Shown: positions 1 through 8,966, counted from the stretch's first letter. The stretch is 64,000 nt of DNA from Brachybacterium saurashtrense (GCF_003355475.1 NZ_CP031356.1:3162001-3226000), one strand, 5' to 3'. Program-made: numbers and translations. The notes: generated from the letters alone by a model not told the origin.

Positions 1-71
1 GCGTACTCGTCCAAGTCGCAGGCGTCCTGCACTAAGAAGACAGATCTTGCCGCTAGAGAGCGAATCGTCAT
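1..71 (-). CDS. N-terminal fragment of an unrecognised protein (runs off the window)
   Basis: An ATG at 71 on the minus strand opens a stop-free frame to the window edge. The 23 residues begin MTIRSLAARSVF and end in a DACDLDEY stretch. An AAAGGA box lies five bases before the ATG and is a plausible ribosome binding site. The visible piece is too short to name a family. Base composition is visibly lower in G+C than in the rest of the window, like the IS debris next to it, so the gene could belong to an acquired segment. Confidence 0.35.
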   Translation of the reverse strand, partial: MTIRSLAARSVFLVQDACDLDEY

Positions 72-831
72 GCTTGTCCTTTATGTCGATCTTTAGGGGT
101 TTCGAGGCTTTCCAGCAGGAAACCAGGCCGTCTGCACGCTCTTGACGGTTCTGGAAGGTTCAGTGACCTAAGCGCGATCGTAAGGACTAGGTCCTCGGCC
201 TCGGCTCCCGACCTCCGCCGGGAGGATGGACTGCGGTCGCCCCGTGTGCGACTGCGACGACGGGCTGCGTCGTCGGTTAAGTGGCTCTTCGCATCTGGGG
301 GTGTAGGTGCGGTTCACGGGGTGGGCGCGTCGGTGCCGGGATAGATGTCGAGGTCTCCCGACGCCGCCGCCGCGCCGTCAGCCCCTACACCCTCATCTGT
401 GAAGAGCCCCTTTGACACCGCCGCTTCTCAGCCCCCGAAATCGACATGCAGGTCGTTGACAGCCCGTTCCAAAACTCCAACAGTTGGGACCCCTTCATCG
501 CCTTCAGCGGCCCCGCCACGAAGACCGAGGCATGGGCGAAAGAAAACTCTTCGGATGGCATCGATGCTCGCGCTGACAGAGACAACCTTCCGATAGTGGT
601 AGCGCGGCTGGGCGAGGGCGTGCAGCGGAAAGGCGATCGAGTAGCCAGCGGCGCGCACGAGCCCATCGACTTCGTGGTGGTCATCGGCCAGGAGGATGAA
701 CCAACGGTTCACGTCGCAATGCAGGGCCCGGAACGCTGAACAGACATATCGATCCACGCCCGGAGCTTCAGGCTCTCCATCACTAAAGCGCCCTGGGTTC
801 CGTTCCGAGCCTCAGCAAGGCGAATCGGAAC
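72..831. other. Lower-GC stretch without a convincing gene
   Basis: This 760-base stretch has relaxed G+C and several short overlapping open frames on both strands. The most protein-like is 446-739 (plus strand, 97 residues, starting MQVVDSPFQ), but it has no ribosome binding site and a stop lies 33 bases before its ATG. A minus-strand frame over 428-757 is equally open. I recognise neither. A 6-bp inverted repeat (GGTTTC at 98-103, GAAACC at 119-124) is the only other structure. Because it abuts an IS remnant, the stretch is best read as decayed or foreign DNA. Confidence 0.4.
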
Positions 832-1070
832 ATGCCCAAAGAATTCAGTCCAGAGCTGCGTCACCTTGCCGTGCGCATGGTCTACGACCGCCACGCTCGC
901 GAAGGCGGCCCCGCGCAGCACCGATCCGTGCCGTCGCGCCACAGCTCGGCGTCGGTGAGGAGACCCTGCGGATCTGGTGCAATCGTTACGGCCCCACCGA
1001 ACCGGGAAGAGCTCGATTGACGCCCATCGAATACGAGACCCTCTTGAACCCGGTCGCCCTCGCGGCCTGA
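832..1070 (+). pseudogene. IS3-family transposase remnant (orfA head fused to orfB tail)
   Basis: The frame opening at 832 reads MPKEFSPELRHLAVRMVYDR, the usual N-terminus of IS3-family OrfA. After about 905 the similarity continues in another frame, reading IRAVAPQLGVGEETLRIWC, the helix-turn-helix that binds the IS ends. Shortly after, the same frame reads RLTPIEYETLLNP and then stops, which resembles the extreme C-terminus of the IS3 OrfB integrase. The element therefore carries a frameshift plus a deletion removing the end of orfA and almost all of orfB with its DDE triad. It cannot encode an active transposase. The sequence after 1070 (CTGATCGTGCGGCAG) looks like an IS3 right end, but I could not place a matching left end. 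Confidence 0.7.
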
Positions 1071-1159
1071 TACCCCAACTGCCACCTGATCGTGCGGCAG
1101 CCCCAACCCTGGATGATTCACTCACGCCTCCACGCCAGCGTCGACAACGTCATGGCCCA

Positions 1160-3556
1160 CTACACCAGGGCCCCCAGATGCACGCGCACCGGCCCGTCGG
1201 CGGTGACCAGCACGTGCCCGTCCTCGTGGGCGACCCGAGCGCCCGGTCCGTCGGCGGTGACCTGCCGCGGGGTCTCCAGCACGATCCGCGCGGCGGGGCC
1301 GGCCGGGACGTCGAAGGTCAGGTGGTCGGGGCCGATCCCCGCCAGCTCGGCGTTCGCCGCGAGCACCCGGGCGGGGCCGACGTCGAGCCCGCGCGCCAGC
1401 AGGTAGCCGGTGTGCGGGGCGGGCTCCAGCGCGATCTCCTCGCCGTCCAGCACGATCTGCACCTGCGGCCGGTAGCCGGTGACGTTCAGGACGTGCAGGA
1501 TCCGCCCGCCGTCCTCGTCCCGGGTGGTGGTGGCGAACACGCCCGGCACGCTGCTGTGCAGGGCGAGGCCGCGCCCCGCCCCGAGCGTCTCGAGCAGGTG
1601 CCCGAGCAGGCCCGGCCGGGAGGGCAGGCCGGCCGCCAGCAGCACCGCCCGGCCCGCCCCGACGCGCACGTCGATCCCGCAGGTCTCGCCGTCCACCGTG
1701 GTGAGCACCGGGCGTGCGTCGCCGGAGGCGGTCAGCTCCTGGAACCACGGCACCCGCGTCTCGCCGAGCAGGCTCGGATCCGACCTCCACGAGACGGAGG
1801 GGTGGAAGCGGCCGGAGTCGTGGCGCACCGGTGCCGCCTGCGCGCCGAGCGCGTCGGCGAGGATCCGGCAGTCGGCGCCCTCGAGGTCCCGTTCGGGCAG
1901 CACGCCCAGCAGCAGCAGGCTCCCGCCGGCCTCGAGGTGCGCCACCAGATGGCGCTGCACGGCGGCGTCGAGGTGGCGGGAGGTCGCCACCATCAGCACG
2001 CGCCGCCCGGAGCCGTCCGGCCGCGGGCGCATCGTGCGCAGGTCCACCGCGTCGAAGCGGTGTCCGCGCAGCAGGGCGCTGCGGGCCAGGGCCAGGCGCT
2101 GCCCGGCGCCGCGATGGGCGCGCAGGTCGCCCACGATCTCGGCCATCACCGCGCTGCCCGGGTGCGCGTGCTCGGTGGCGTAGGAGTCCAGCACCAGGCC
2201 GAGCGCGAGGTCGTCGAGCTCCTCGACGGCGCGGGCGAGGTGCCGCTCGTGCAGGGCCAGGCGCCCGATCGCCGCGCCCAGCGGCGCGTAGGTGGGCGAC
2301 TCCTGCCCCTCGGGACCGATCGGGGCGGCGAAGCCGTGGCGCTCGCCGGTGATCGCGATGCGGTCGTTGCCGTCGCCCACCGGCTCCTCGAGGGGTGGGT
2401 TGTGGCCGCCGGCGAAGAGGTAGTAGTTCAGCAGCCGGTTCCCCTGCGCGACGAACAGGCGGGACTTGAGATCCGCGGTCGAGGGCTCGGCCAGGCGCTC
2501 CAGGCCGTCGCCGTAGTCGCCGGTGCCGGCCTCGAACTCGAGCGAGGTGAGCGGCTGGTCGTCGTCGTGCACGGCCTGCTGCAGGGCGTTGAGGACGTAC
2601 AGGTCCGTGGTGGTGTCCAGGGTCATCTCGCCCACGTAGTGGTCCGAGCCGGAGAGCATCCCGTCGATCCCGGAGTAGGACTGCTCCAGCTGGCTGATCC
2701 CGATCGGGAAGGTCTCGCAGGAGCCGCCGCCGGTGCCGTGGATGTTGATCAGGAACGGCACCCCGGTCACGCCCCGCGCCTCGGCGGCGGCGCGCAGGTG
2801 CGCGACGTAGCGGGCGGCGCGGTCGCGGGCGAAGCGGGCCAGGTCCACCCGCAGCGGTGCCGCCCAGGCCTCCTCGGGGCTGCGCACGGCCCGCGCCCAG
2901 GCGTCGTCGTCGGCCGTGAGCGCGGGATAGGTGCGCGCGGCGTCCGTGCGGTGGGCGGGCAGCCAGGCACGCAGCTGGGTGAGGGCGGCGTCGGTGAGCA
3001 CGGGGGTGTTCGAGACCCACGAGAGCATGCCGATCTCGTTGTCCAGCTGCACGGCGAGCACCGGTCCGCCGCGGGTGACCAGCCGCTCGGCGAGCACTGG
3101 CATCACCGCGTCGTACCAGCGGTCCGTCTCCGCGAGGAACGCCGGAGCCAGCAGGTCCACGTCCGGGGTGGGCGCGGGCGCGCCGTCCCAGCCGCGCGGC
3201 ACGATCTCCGGGTGCTCGCGGTACAGCCGGTAGGGCAGGCCCTCGTTCTTCAGCTCCGCCATCTGGAAGGGGCCGGGGCGGGCCAGGAACCACAGCCCGG
3301 CCTCGCGGCACAGGTCGATGAAGGCGCCCAGGTCGCGCTCGTCCCGGGTGGCGCCGGTGAGGTCCACGGTGCCGTCCGGCAGCTCGTGCCACAGCCAGGG
3401 GATGTAGCTGGCCACGGTGTTCGCGCCGGCGGCGCGCAGCTGCGCGATCCGCGCGGCCCACTGGGCGCGGGGCACGCGGAAGTAGTGGATCTCCCCGGCC
3501 AGCACCAGGCGCGGTGCGCCGTCGAGGAGGATCCGGCGGCGGTCGATCGTGATCAT
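1160..3556 (-). CDS. Glycoside hydrolase family 35 beta-galactosidase
   Basis: A 798-residue cytoplasmic enzyme (no signal peptide) expected to remove terminal beta-galactosyl residues. The N-terminal TIM barrel carries GEIHYFRVPR at residues 21-30, RPGPFQMAELKNEG at 93-106 and the GH35 signature GGPVLAVQLDNE, whose final Glu174 is the predicted acid/base. The nucleophile is the Glu in the LEFEAG segment near residue 339. The C-terminal part looks like the beta-rich jelly-roll domains of this family. I chose the ATG at 3556 because MITIDRRRILLDG is the normal family start; the open frame upstream is low-complexity. The gene is divergent from a LacI gene, with a LacI-type palindrome between them, so it is probably repressed by that protein. 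Confidence 0.85.
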   Translation of the reverse strand: MITIDRRRILLDGAPRLVLAGEIHYFRVPRAQWAARIAQLRAAGANTVASYIPWLWHELPDGTVDLTGATRDERDLGAFIDLCREAGLWFLARPGPFQMAELKNEGLPYRLYREHPEIVPRGWDGAPAPTPDVDLLAPAFLAETDRWYDAVMPVLAERLVTRGGPVLAVQLDNEIGMLSWVSNTPVLTDAALTQLRAWLPAHRTDAARTYPALTADDDAWARAVRSPEEAWAAPLRVDLARFARDRAARYVAHLRAAAEARGVTGVPFLINIHGTGGGSCETFPIGISQLEQSYSGIDGMLSGSDHYVGEMTLDTTTDLYVLNALQQAVHDDDQPLTSLEFEAGTGDYGDGLERLAEPSTADLKSRLFVAQGNRLLNYYLFAGGHNPPLEEPVGDGNDRIAITGERHGFAAPIGPEGQESPTYAPLGAAIGRLALHERHLARAVEELDDLALGLVLDSYATEHAHPGSAVMAEIVGDLRAHRGAGQRLALARSALLRGHRFDAVDLRTMRPRPDGSGRRVLMVATSRHLDAAVQRHLVAHLEAGGSLLLLGVLPERDLEGADCRILADALGAQAAPVRHDSGRFHPSVSWRSDPSLLGETRVPWFQELTASGDARPVLTTVDGETCGIDVRVGAGRAVLLAAGLPSRPGLLGHLLETLGAGRGLALHSSVPGVFATTTRDEDGGRILHVLNVTGYRPQVQIVLDGEEIALEPAPHTGYLLARGLDVGPARVLAANAELAGIGPDHLTFDVPAGPAARIVLETPRQVTADGPGARVAHEDGHVLVTADGPVRVHLGALV

Positions 3557-3655
3557 GGAGGGTTCCCGTCCGTGGCTGGTCGGCGGGGCGCTGCGCCCGC
3601 ACCGTGGTGGGTGGTGACGTGGACTCCGGCGGCTCCCTCGTCTACCGTGACACCA

Positions 3656-3669
3656 TGCAAGCGCTTCCA
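3656..3669. promoter_or_regulatory. LacI-family operator
   Basis: TGCAAGCGCTTCCA is a 14-bp near-palindrome: the arms TGCAAGC and GCTTCCA match at 6 of 7 positions around a central CG dinucleotide. This is the typical LacI/GalR half-site arrangement. It sits in the 205-bp divergent region between the GH35 gene and the lacI-type gene, so one site can control both directions. Confidence 0.7.
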
Positions 3670-3761
3670 TCGGGGTTTCGCAAGCACCCCGCCGCAGAGG
3701 AGGACACGATGGCCGTGACACCGGTTCCCGTCGCAGCATCCTCCCCAGGAAGGTGACCAGC

Positions 3762-4835
3762 ATGTCCCGTGCCCCCGAGAACGGCGCCCCCGAGCGGGCC
3801 GCCACCATCTACGCCGTCGCCCAGGAGGCGGGCGTCTCCACCGCCACCGTGTCCCGCGCCCTCGGCGGCAGCGACAAGGTGGCGCCCCGCACCCGCGAGG
3901 CAGTGTTCGCCGCCGCCCGCGCGCTGAACTACGTGCCCGAGGGCGCCGCCCGCGCCCTCGCCGGGCGCCGCTCCCACGCGCTCGGCCTGGTGCTGCCGCA
4001 CATCGACGGCCCCTACTACGCGGCCGTGCTGGTGGGCTTCGAGATGGCCGCGAGCCAGCTGGGCCTGTCCGTGGTGCTCGACCTCGCCGGCCCGGACACC
4101 GAGCCGGAGCGGGAGATCCGCCGCCTGGCCGGCACCGTGGACGGCGTCGCCTTCATGGCCCGCAGCGCCGTGGAGGACTCGCTGATCGCGGAGATCGGCG
4201 CCCGCCGCCCCGTGGTCACCGCCGCCCGCGCCCGCGTGCCCGGCCGCGACGCCTTCTACACCGAGAACACCGTCACCGCCGCCCGCCTCACCGCGCACCT
4301 GGTGGAGTCCGGGCGCACCCGCTGCGCCTTCGTGGGCCGCCCCGAGCCGGATTCCGACATGGGCGCCCGCCACGAGGGGTTCCTCAGCGCCCTCGCGGAC
4401 GCGGGCCTCAAGCCCGTGGCCACCTTCGCCGCGGACCCCGTCGAGGAGGCGGGCGCCCAGGTGGCGCGCGAGCTGCTCGCCGAGGGCACCGCCGTGGACG
4501 CGCTGGTGTGCGGCAACGACCAGCTCGCCCTCGCCGTGATGCACGAGCTGCAGGACGCCGGCGTGGACGTTCCCGGACAGATCGCGATCGTGGGCTGGGA
4601 CGACGTCCACGCCGCCCGCTACGTGCGCCCCGGCCTCACCACCGTCGCCCAGCCCGTCGAGGAGCTCGGCGCGCTCGCCGCCCATCGCCTCGCCGCGCTC
4701 GTGGACGGCGCCGATCCCGATCCCGAGCCCGTGGTGCTGGGGTCCACCATCGTCCACCGCGGAAGCTGCGGCTGCCCGCACCCCGGCCACGGCGAGGGGC
4801 TCGACCCCCGCCCACACCCACAGGAGCAACCATGA
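3762..4835 (+). CDS. LacI/GalR-family transcriptional regulator
   Basis: A 357-residue repressor. The helix-turn-helix TIYAVAQEAGVSTATVSRAL lies near residues 15-34, followed by the hinge (NYVPEGAARALAGRRS) and a periplasmic-binding-protein-like ligand domain. I chose the ATG at 3762 because AGGAAGG at 3747-3753 is well spaced for it; an in-frame GTG at 3753 overlaps that box. Its stop overlaps the next start as ATGA, so regulator and phosphorylase are co-transcribed. The ligand is probably a sugar released by the flanking GH35 or phosphorylase enzymes. An operator at 3656-3669 implies autoregulation and control of the divergent galactosidase. Confidence 0.88.
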   Translation: MSRAPENGAPERAATIYAVAQEAGVSTATVSRALGGSDKVAPRTREAVFAAARALNYVPEGAARALAGRRSHALGLVLPHIDGPYYAAVLVGFEMAASQLGLSVVLDLAGPDTEPEREIRRLAGTVDGVAFMARSAVEDSLIAEIGARRPVVTAARARVPGRDAFYTENTVTAARLTAHLVESGRTRCAFVGRPEPDSDMGARHEGFLSALADAGLKPVATFAADPVEEAGAQVARELLAEGTAVDALVCGNDQLALAVMHELQDAGVDVPGQIAIVGWDDVHAARYVRPGLTTVAQPVEELGALAAHRLAALVDGADPDPEPVVLGSTIVHRGSCGCPHPGHGEGLDPRPHPQEQP

Positions 4836-7800
4836 CCAGCACCTCCACCGCCGTGCGCACCCTGCCGGTGACCCTCGAGCGCACCGAGGCCGGGGACGCC
4901 GCCCGCCTCGAGGCGGGCGGTCTCAGCCTGCTGCAGTACCCGGCCACGGCCGCCGGCTCCGGCCCCGCGGGCGTGCACCTGCGCCTGCGCGCCCCCGGCG
5001 AGAGCGCCTGGCGCGCCGCACCGCTCACCGGCCCCGCCACCGGCGGTCCCGCCACCTCCGGCGCCGTCGCGGCCGACGGCACCGTCACCACCGTCCACAC
5101 CCTGCCCGGGCGCGCCGGCGCCCGGCTGCGCGCCCGCACCCGCCTGGCCGTCACCGCCGACGGCAGCGGCTGGGCCTGGACCGTGCACCTGCGCCACGAC
5201 GGCGACGAGCCCGTGGAGGCGGACCTCCTGCACACCCTGGACGCGGCCCTCGCCCCGCTCGAGGCGGTGCGCCGCAACGAGCAGTACGTCGCCCAGTACC
5301 TCGACCTCACGCCCGTGACCCTCCCGGAGGGCTCCCTCGCCCTCGCGGTGCGCCAGAACATGCCCGCCGGCGAGGTGCCCTGGGCCGTGATCGGCGCCGA
5401 CGCCCCGGTCGCGCAGTGGGGCACCGACGCCCTGCAGCTGCTGGACCGGGAGCACGGCGCCGGTCTGGACCCGCGCCGTGACCTGCCCTCCGAGCGCCTC
5501 CAGCACGAGCACACCCTCGCCGCCCTCCGCACCGCCGCCGTCACCCTCGCCCCGGGCGAGGAGTGGAGCACCGCCTTCTGGGGCGCCGTGGTGGCCGATC
5601 ACCCGGAGGCCACCTCCGCCTCCGACGCCGCCCTGATCACCACCCTGCGGGCACAGCTCGAGGTGCCCACCGCGCCGGCGCAGGACGCCGCGCGCCCCGC
5701 CGCCGGCGACGGCGGCCAGAGCTCCGCCGGCGGCGTCGAGCAGGCCGCCGCGGGCGCCGGCCAGACCGCCGCGGGCAGCGCCGAGACCCCCGTCGTCGGC
5801 TGTCTGCCGGCGCTCGCCCCCGAGCTGCCCGTGCGCGCCCCGCGCCGCGCCGAGCTCGAGCGCCTGGCGGGCGGCCGGCTGCACCTGGAGGAGCACGCCG
5901 GCACCGACCGCTCCGCGCCGCGCGCCGCCCCGCACACTGGGGCCGCCGCCCGCGCCGATGCCGCCGACGCTCCCGCGCTGCTCTCCGCCTTCGGGCCCGA
6001 CGCGCACGTGGTCAGCGCCGCCAAGGAGCGCGAGGTGCTGCGCCCCCACGGCCACATCCAGCAGGTCACCGCCACCGCCGCCGCGGATCTCACCGCCGTG
6101 GCCTCCACCGTGTGGATGCGCGGCGTGTTCTGCTCCCAGTTCACCGTGGGCCACGCCTCCAGCGACGAGCTCACCAGCGTGCGCCGCTCCTACCTGGGGC
6201 TGGAACGCCGCAGCGGGGTGCGCCTGCTGCACCGTGCCGTGGGCGGCGAGTGGCACCTGCTGGGCGTCCCCTCCGCCTGGGCCACCACCGCCTCCTCCAG
6301 CACCTGGCTGTACGCCACCGACGACGGCACCTCGCTCACCGTGCGCTCCGAGGTGCGCCTGCCCGGCACGGTGCACCTCGGGATCGAGGCGGAGCACGGG
6401 GCCGACGACGGCGAGCTGCTGCTCGTCATCGACAGCACGGACGCCCTGGACGTGCAGGTCACGGTCGACGGTGCCGTGGTGCCGGTGGAGGACGACGCCG
6501 CCCTCTTCGCCGACGCCCGCCCCCACGGCAGCGGCCTGCGCACCGCCGCCCTCGGGGTCGCCGGCGACGTCGAGGTGCACCTCGCCCCGTCGGCCGCCGG
6601 AGACACCCCCGCCCCGCAGGCCGCCGGCGGGATCGGCGCCGCCCCGTCGGCCGCGCGCGAGGCCGCCCCCGACCCGACGGCGTACGCGCCGCGCCTGCCC
6701 GCCCTGACCGGCGGCGACACCGAGGAGGCGCAGCAGGTGGGCGAGATGCTCGCCTGGCTCGCGCAGAACGCCGCGGTGCACTTCCGCACCCCGCGCGGCC
6801 TCGAGCAGTACAGCGGCGGCGCCTGGGGCACCCGCGACGTGTGCCAGGGGCCCGTGGGCCTGCTGCTCGCCACCGACGAGCCCGCCGTGCTGCGCTCCAC
6901 CCTGCTCGCCGTGTTCGCCGCGCAGCAGGAGGACGGCACCTGGCCGCAGTGGTTCGAGTACCTGCCCGGCCGCGCCGGCCCCGGCCTGCGCGACAGCCAC
7001 GGCGACGTCGTGTACTGGCCGCTGCGCGCCCTCGGCGAGTACCTCGAGGTCACCGGCGACGCCTCGCTCCTCGACGAGCCCGCACCGTGGGTGGGGGAGC
7101 AGGAGATCGGTGCGCCCACCAGCGTGCTCGACCACGCCGCGCGGGCGCTCGAGCACATCGCCGCCCAGCGCACCGAGGATCCGCGCCTGCCGGCGTACGG
7201 CCACGGCGACTGGAACGACTCCCTGCAGCCGGCCCGCCCGGAGCTGGCCCGGCACCTGTGCTCCACCTGGACCACCGAGCTGGAGATCACCGCGCTGCGC
7301 ACCCTCGCCCAGGCGCTCGAGGAGCACGCCGGCGGAGCCGGGGCGGAGGCCGCCGAGGGGGCGGGATCGCCGGCGGCGGCGCTCGCCATGCGCTGCCGCG
7401 CGCTCGCCGACGGGGCCGCGGCCGCCTTCGCCGAGACCCTGCTGGTGGACGGCGAGCTCGCCGGCTACGCGCTGCTCGAGGGCGGCACCGTCGAGCATCT
7501 GGTCCACCCCACTGACACCCGCACCGGGCTGCGCCACGGCTCCCTGCAGATGATCCACGCCCTCGCCGACGAGCTGCTCACCCCGGAGCAGGCCCGCCAC
7601 CACCTGGCGCTGATCGGCGAGCACCTCGACGGCCCCACCGGGATCTACCTCTTCGACCGGCCCGTCGAGTACCACGGCGGGGTGATGGAGGTGTTCCAGC
7701 GGGCGGAGACCGCCACCTTCTGGGGCCGCGAGATCGGGCTCATGTACATGCACGCCCATCTGCGGTACATCGAGGCGCTCACCCGCCTGGGCGAGGCCGA

Positions 7801-8323
7801 GCGCGCCTGGGCGGAGCTGCTGACGGCGGTGCCGATCGGCCTCGAGCAGCGGGTGCGCGGCGCCCGACGCCGCCAGGCCAACGTCTACTACTCCAGCTCC
7901 GACGCCGTGTTCCCCGACCGGTACACCGCCGCGGAGAACGGGGACGCGCTGTTCGAGGACACCACCGGCTTCGAGGGCGGGTGGCGGGTGTACTCCTCTG
8001 GCCCCGGGCTGATGCTGCGCCTGGTGGTCGAGGACGTGCTCGGCGTGCGGGCCCGCGCCGGCCGCCTCGAGATCGACCCGGTGCTGCCCGCCGCGCTGGA
8101 CGGCACCACCGCGCAGATCCCCTTCGACGGCGGCCACCTCACCGTGCACCTCGCCGTGGGCGAGACCGGCTGCGGGGTGCGGTCCCTGCGCGTGGACGGC
8201 GAGGACGTGGACCTCGCCGGGGCCGCGGTGCGGGGGCTCTCGCGTCGCTACCGCGAGGCGGGCGTGGCGCTGGAGCGCGCGCGGGTCGCCGCCGGATCGG
8301 TGCTCGAGGTGGTCACCGGCTGA
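4832..8323 (+). CDS. GH94-clan glycoside phosphorylase (GH94/GH149/GH161-like), 1163 residues
   Basis: A very long cytoplasmic protein. An N-terminal beta-sandwich region (about 1-290) is followed by an Ala/Gly-rich linker (about 290-325), a second beta-rich region, another low-complexity Ala/Pro linker near residue 600, and an (alpha/alpha)6 barrel. The barrel has AWGTRDVCQGPVGLL, DSHGDVVYWPL and GDWNDSLQPA, whose Asp796 is the predicted general acid. This order matches inverting phosphorylases that cleave a beta-glycosidic bond with phosphate to give a sugar-1-phosphate. The acceptor and linkage cannot be read from sequence; the length favours the GH149/GH161 beta-glucan phosphorylases over ordinary GH94 (about 800 residues). 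It is co-transcribed with lacI (ATGA overlap) and faces a beta-galactosidase, so the substrate could be galactose-containing. Confidence 0.7.
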   Translation: MTSTSTAVRTLPVTLERTEAGDAARLEAGGLSLLQYPATAAGSGPAGVHLRLRAPGESAWRAAPLTGPATGGPATSGAVAADGTVTTVHTLPGRAGARLRARTRLAVTADGSGWAWTVHLRHDGDEPVEADLLHTLDAALAPLEAVRRNEQYVAQYLDLTPVTLPEGSLALAVRQNMPAGEVPWAVIGADAPVAQWGTDALQLLDREHGAGLDPRRDLPSERLQHEHTLAALRTAAVTLAPGEEWSTAFWGAVVADHPEATSASDAALITTLRAQLEVPTAPAQDAARPAAGDGGQSSAGGVEQAAAGAGQTAAGSAETPVVGCLPALAPELPVRAPRRAELERLAGGRLHLEEHAGTDRSAPRAAPHTGAAARADAADAPALLSAFGPDAHVVSAAKEREVLRPHGHIQQVTATAAADLTAVASTVWMRGVFCSQFTVGHASSDELTSVRRSYLGLERRSGVRLLHRAVGGEWHLLGVPSAWATTASSSTWLYATDDGTSLTVRSEVRLPGTVHLGIEAEHGADDGELLLVIDSTDALDVQVTVDGAVVPVEDDAALFADARPHGSGLRTAALGVAGDVEVHLAPSAAGDTPAPQAAGGIGAAPSAAREAAPDPTAYAPRLPALTGGDTEEAQQVGEMLAWLAQNAAVHFRTPRGLEQYSGGAWGTRDVCQGPVGLLLATDEPAVLRSTLLAVFAAQQEDGTWPQWFEYLPGRAGPGLRDSHGDVVYWPLRALGEYLEVTGDASLLDEPAPWVGEQEIGAPTSVLDHAARALEHIAAQRTEDPRLPAYGHGDWNDSLQPARPELARHLCSTWTTELEITALRTLAQALEEHAGGAGAEAAEGAGSPAAALAMRCRALADGAAAAFAETLLVDGELAGYALLEGGTVEHLVHPTDTRTGLRHGSLQMIHALADELLTPEQARHHLALIGEHLDGPTGIYLFDRPVEYHGGVMEVFQRAETATFWGREIGLMYMHAHLRYIEALTRLGEAERAWAELLTAVPIGLEQRVRGARRRQANVYYSSSDAVFPDRYTAAENGDALFEDTTGFEGGWRVYSSGPGLMLRLVVEDVLGVRARAGRLEIDPVLPAALDGTTAQIPFDGGHLTVHLAVGETGCGVRSLRVDGEDVDLAGAAVRGLSRRYREAGVALERARVAAGSVLEVVTG

Positions 8324-8410
8324 ACCCGGGCGGGCGTGGGCGGAGGGGGTGGCGCCGGAGCGCCGGACCCGGCCGGCCCGGGGCGGTGGTGCCCGGCCGA
8401 CGAGAACTGC

Positions 8411-8453
8411 CGGATTCTGAGCCATTCGCGGAGGCGATATGGCTCAGAATCCG
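8411..8453. terminator. Perfect 15-bp hairpin between convergent genes
   Basis: The arms CGGATTCTGAGCCAT (8411-8425) and ATGGCTCAGAATCCG (8439-8453) are exactly complementary around a 13-base loop. The hairpin lies between the end of the plus-strand phosphorylase and the end of the minus-strand gene at 8481, so it can terminate both transcripts. There is no T-run, as is common for terminators in very GC-rich actinobacteria. The arms are less GC-rich than their surroundings. Confidence 0.65.
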
Positions 8454-8480
8454 ACAACTCTGGCGCGTCACCCAGGTGCT

Positions 8481-8897
8481 CTAAGAACTCGCGCTCGGGC
8501 CCCGTAGCGGCCAGTCCACCTCGTGCGTGAATGGGACGGCGACGACCTGCACCGGGTCCTCATAGACGATCCGTCCAGGACGTTCTGTCCGGAGCTCAAC
8601 CCAGGGAACTTCGTACCTGTCGAGCAGCCTGGTGTAGCGACGGGCCATCAGTACGAGGTTGAAGGCGTCGCCCTTAAACCAGGAACGTGCGCCTGGGTTG
8701 ACCGTCGCGTTGTAGCAGTCGGCAACGACGGTGCTCGGATCGGTGTAGGAACGGTTGCCGTGAGCGTTCTGGCGTCGCACCCACTCCGCATCTTCGTCAG
8801 CGAGTAGGCCCGCGTCGCGGAAGCCATTGGTCATCGCAAAGATGCCGGGGTAGGCGCCCCGCCCGTTTGGAACCGCACTCTGAAATCGCAGGAACAT
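8481..8897 (-). CDS. Unrecognised 138-residue protein with a leaderless-type start
   Basis: I do not recognise the family. The sequence is protein-like and balanced (MFLRFQSAVPNGRG at the start, then NGFRDAGLLADEDAEWVRR, SWFKGDAFNLVLMARRYTRLL, PVQVVAVPFTHEVDWPL) with no signal peptide or membrane segment. It looks like a small cytoplasmic alpha/beta protein. No Shine-Dalgarno precedes the ATG at 8897. Instead a TAGTCT -10 box ends six bases before it, the arrangement of leaderless actinobacterial genes. An in-frame GTG lies directly upstream at 8900. Composition is less GC-rich than the neighbours, and hairpins flank it on both sides, so it may be an independently acquired single-gene unit. 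Confidence 0.6.
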   Translation of the reverse strand: MFLRFQSAVPNGRGAYPGIFAMTNGFRDAGLLADEDAEWVRRQNAHGNRSYTDPSTVVADCYNATVNPGARSWFKGDAFNLVLMARRYTRLLDRYEVPWVELRTERPGRIVYEDPVQVVAVPFTHEVDWPLRGPSASS

Positions 8898-8903
8898 CAC
8901 GCC

Positions 8904-8909
8904 AGACTA
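8904..8909 (-). promoter_or_regulatory. -10 element TAGTCT of a probable leaderless promoter
   Basis: Read on the minus strand, TAGTCT is followed by GGCGTG and then the ATG at 8897, so the expected transcription start coincides with the start codon. No clear -35 box is visible. Confidence 0.4.
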
Positions 8910-8945
8910 GACAGCCATCAGGGGGCTGATACGGGATCGAACGCG

Positions 8946-8966
8946 ACTGTGCCACAAAGGGACAGT
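8946..8966. terminator. Small hairpin downstream of the acetyltransferase gene
   Basis: ACTGTGCC (8946-8953) and GGGACAGT (8959-8966) pair with one mismatch around an ACAAA loop. The hairpin lies 30 bases past the stop of the minus-strand acetyltransferase gene. The downstream AGTTCTGGC (8964-8972) recurs in the big hairpin arm at 9651. Confidence 0.35.

Noticed and set aside
446-739. 97-residue open frame near the IS remnant
   Set aside because: No ribosome binding site, short, and an equally open frame runs on the other strand; kept only as part of the non-coding description.
977-3718. 913-residue plus-strand open frame antiparallel to the GH35 gene
   Set aside because: Val/Gln/Gly/His-rich translation without any domain; it is the mirror of a GC-biased real gene, whose GH35 motifs are clear.
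4619-8425. 1268-residue minus-strand open frame under the phosphorylase gene
   Set aside because: Gly/Val/His-rich low-complexity shadow; the plus strand has phosphorylase motifs and a coupled start.
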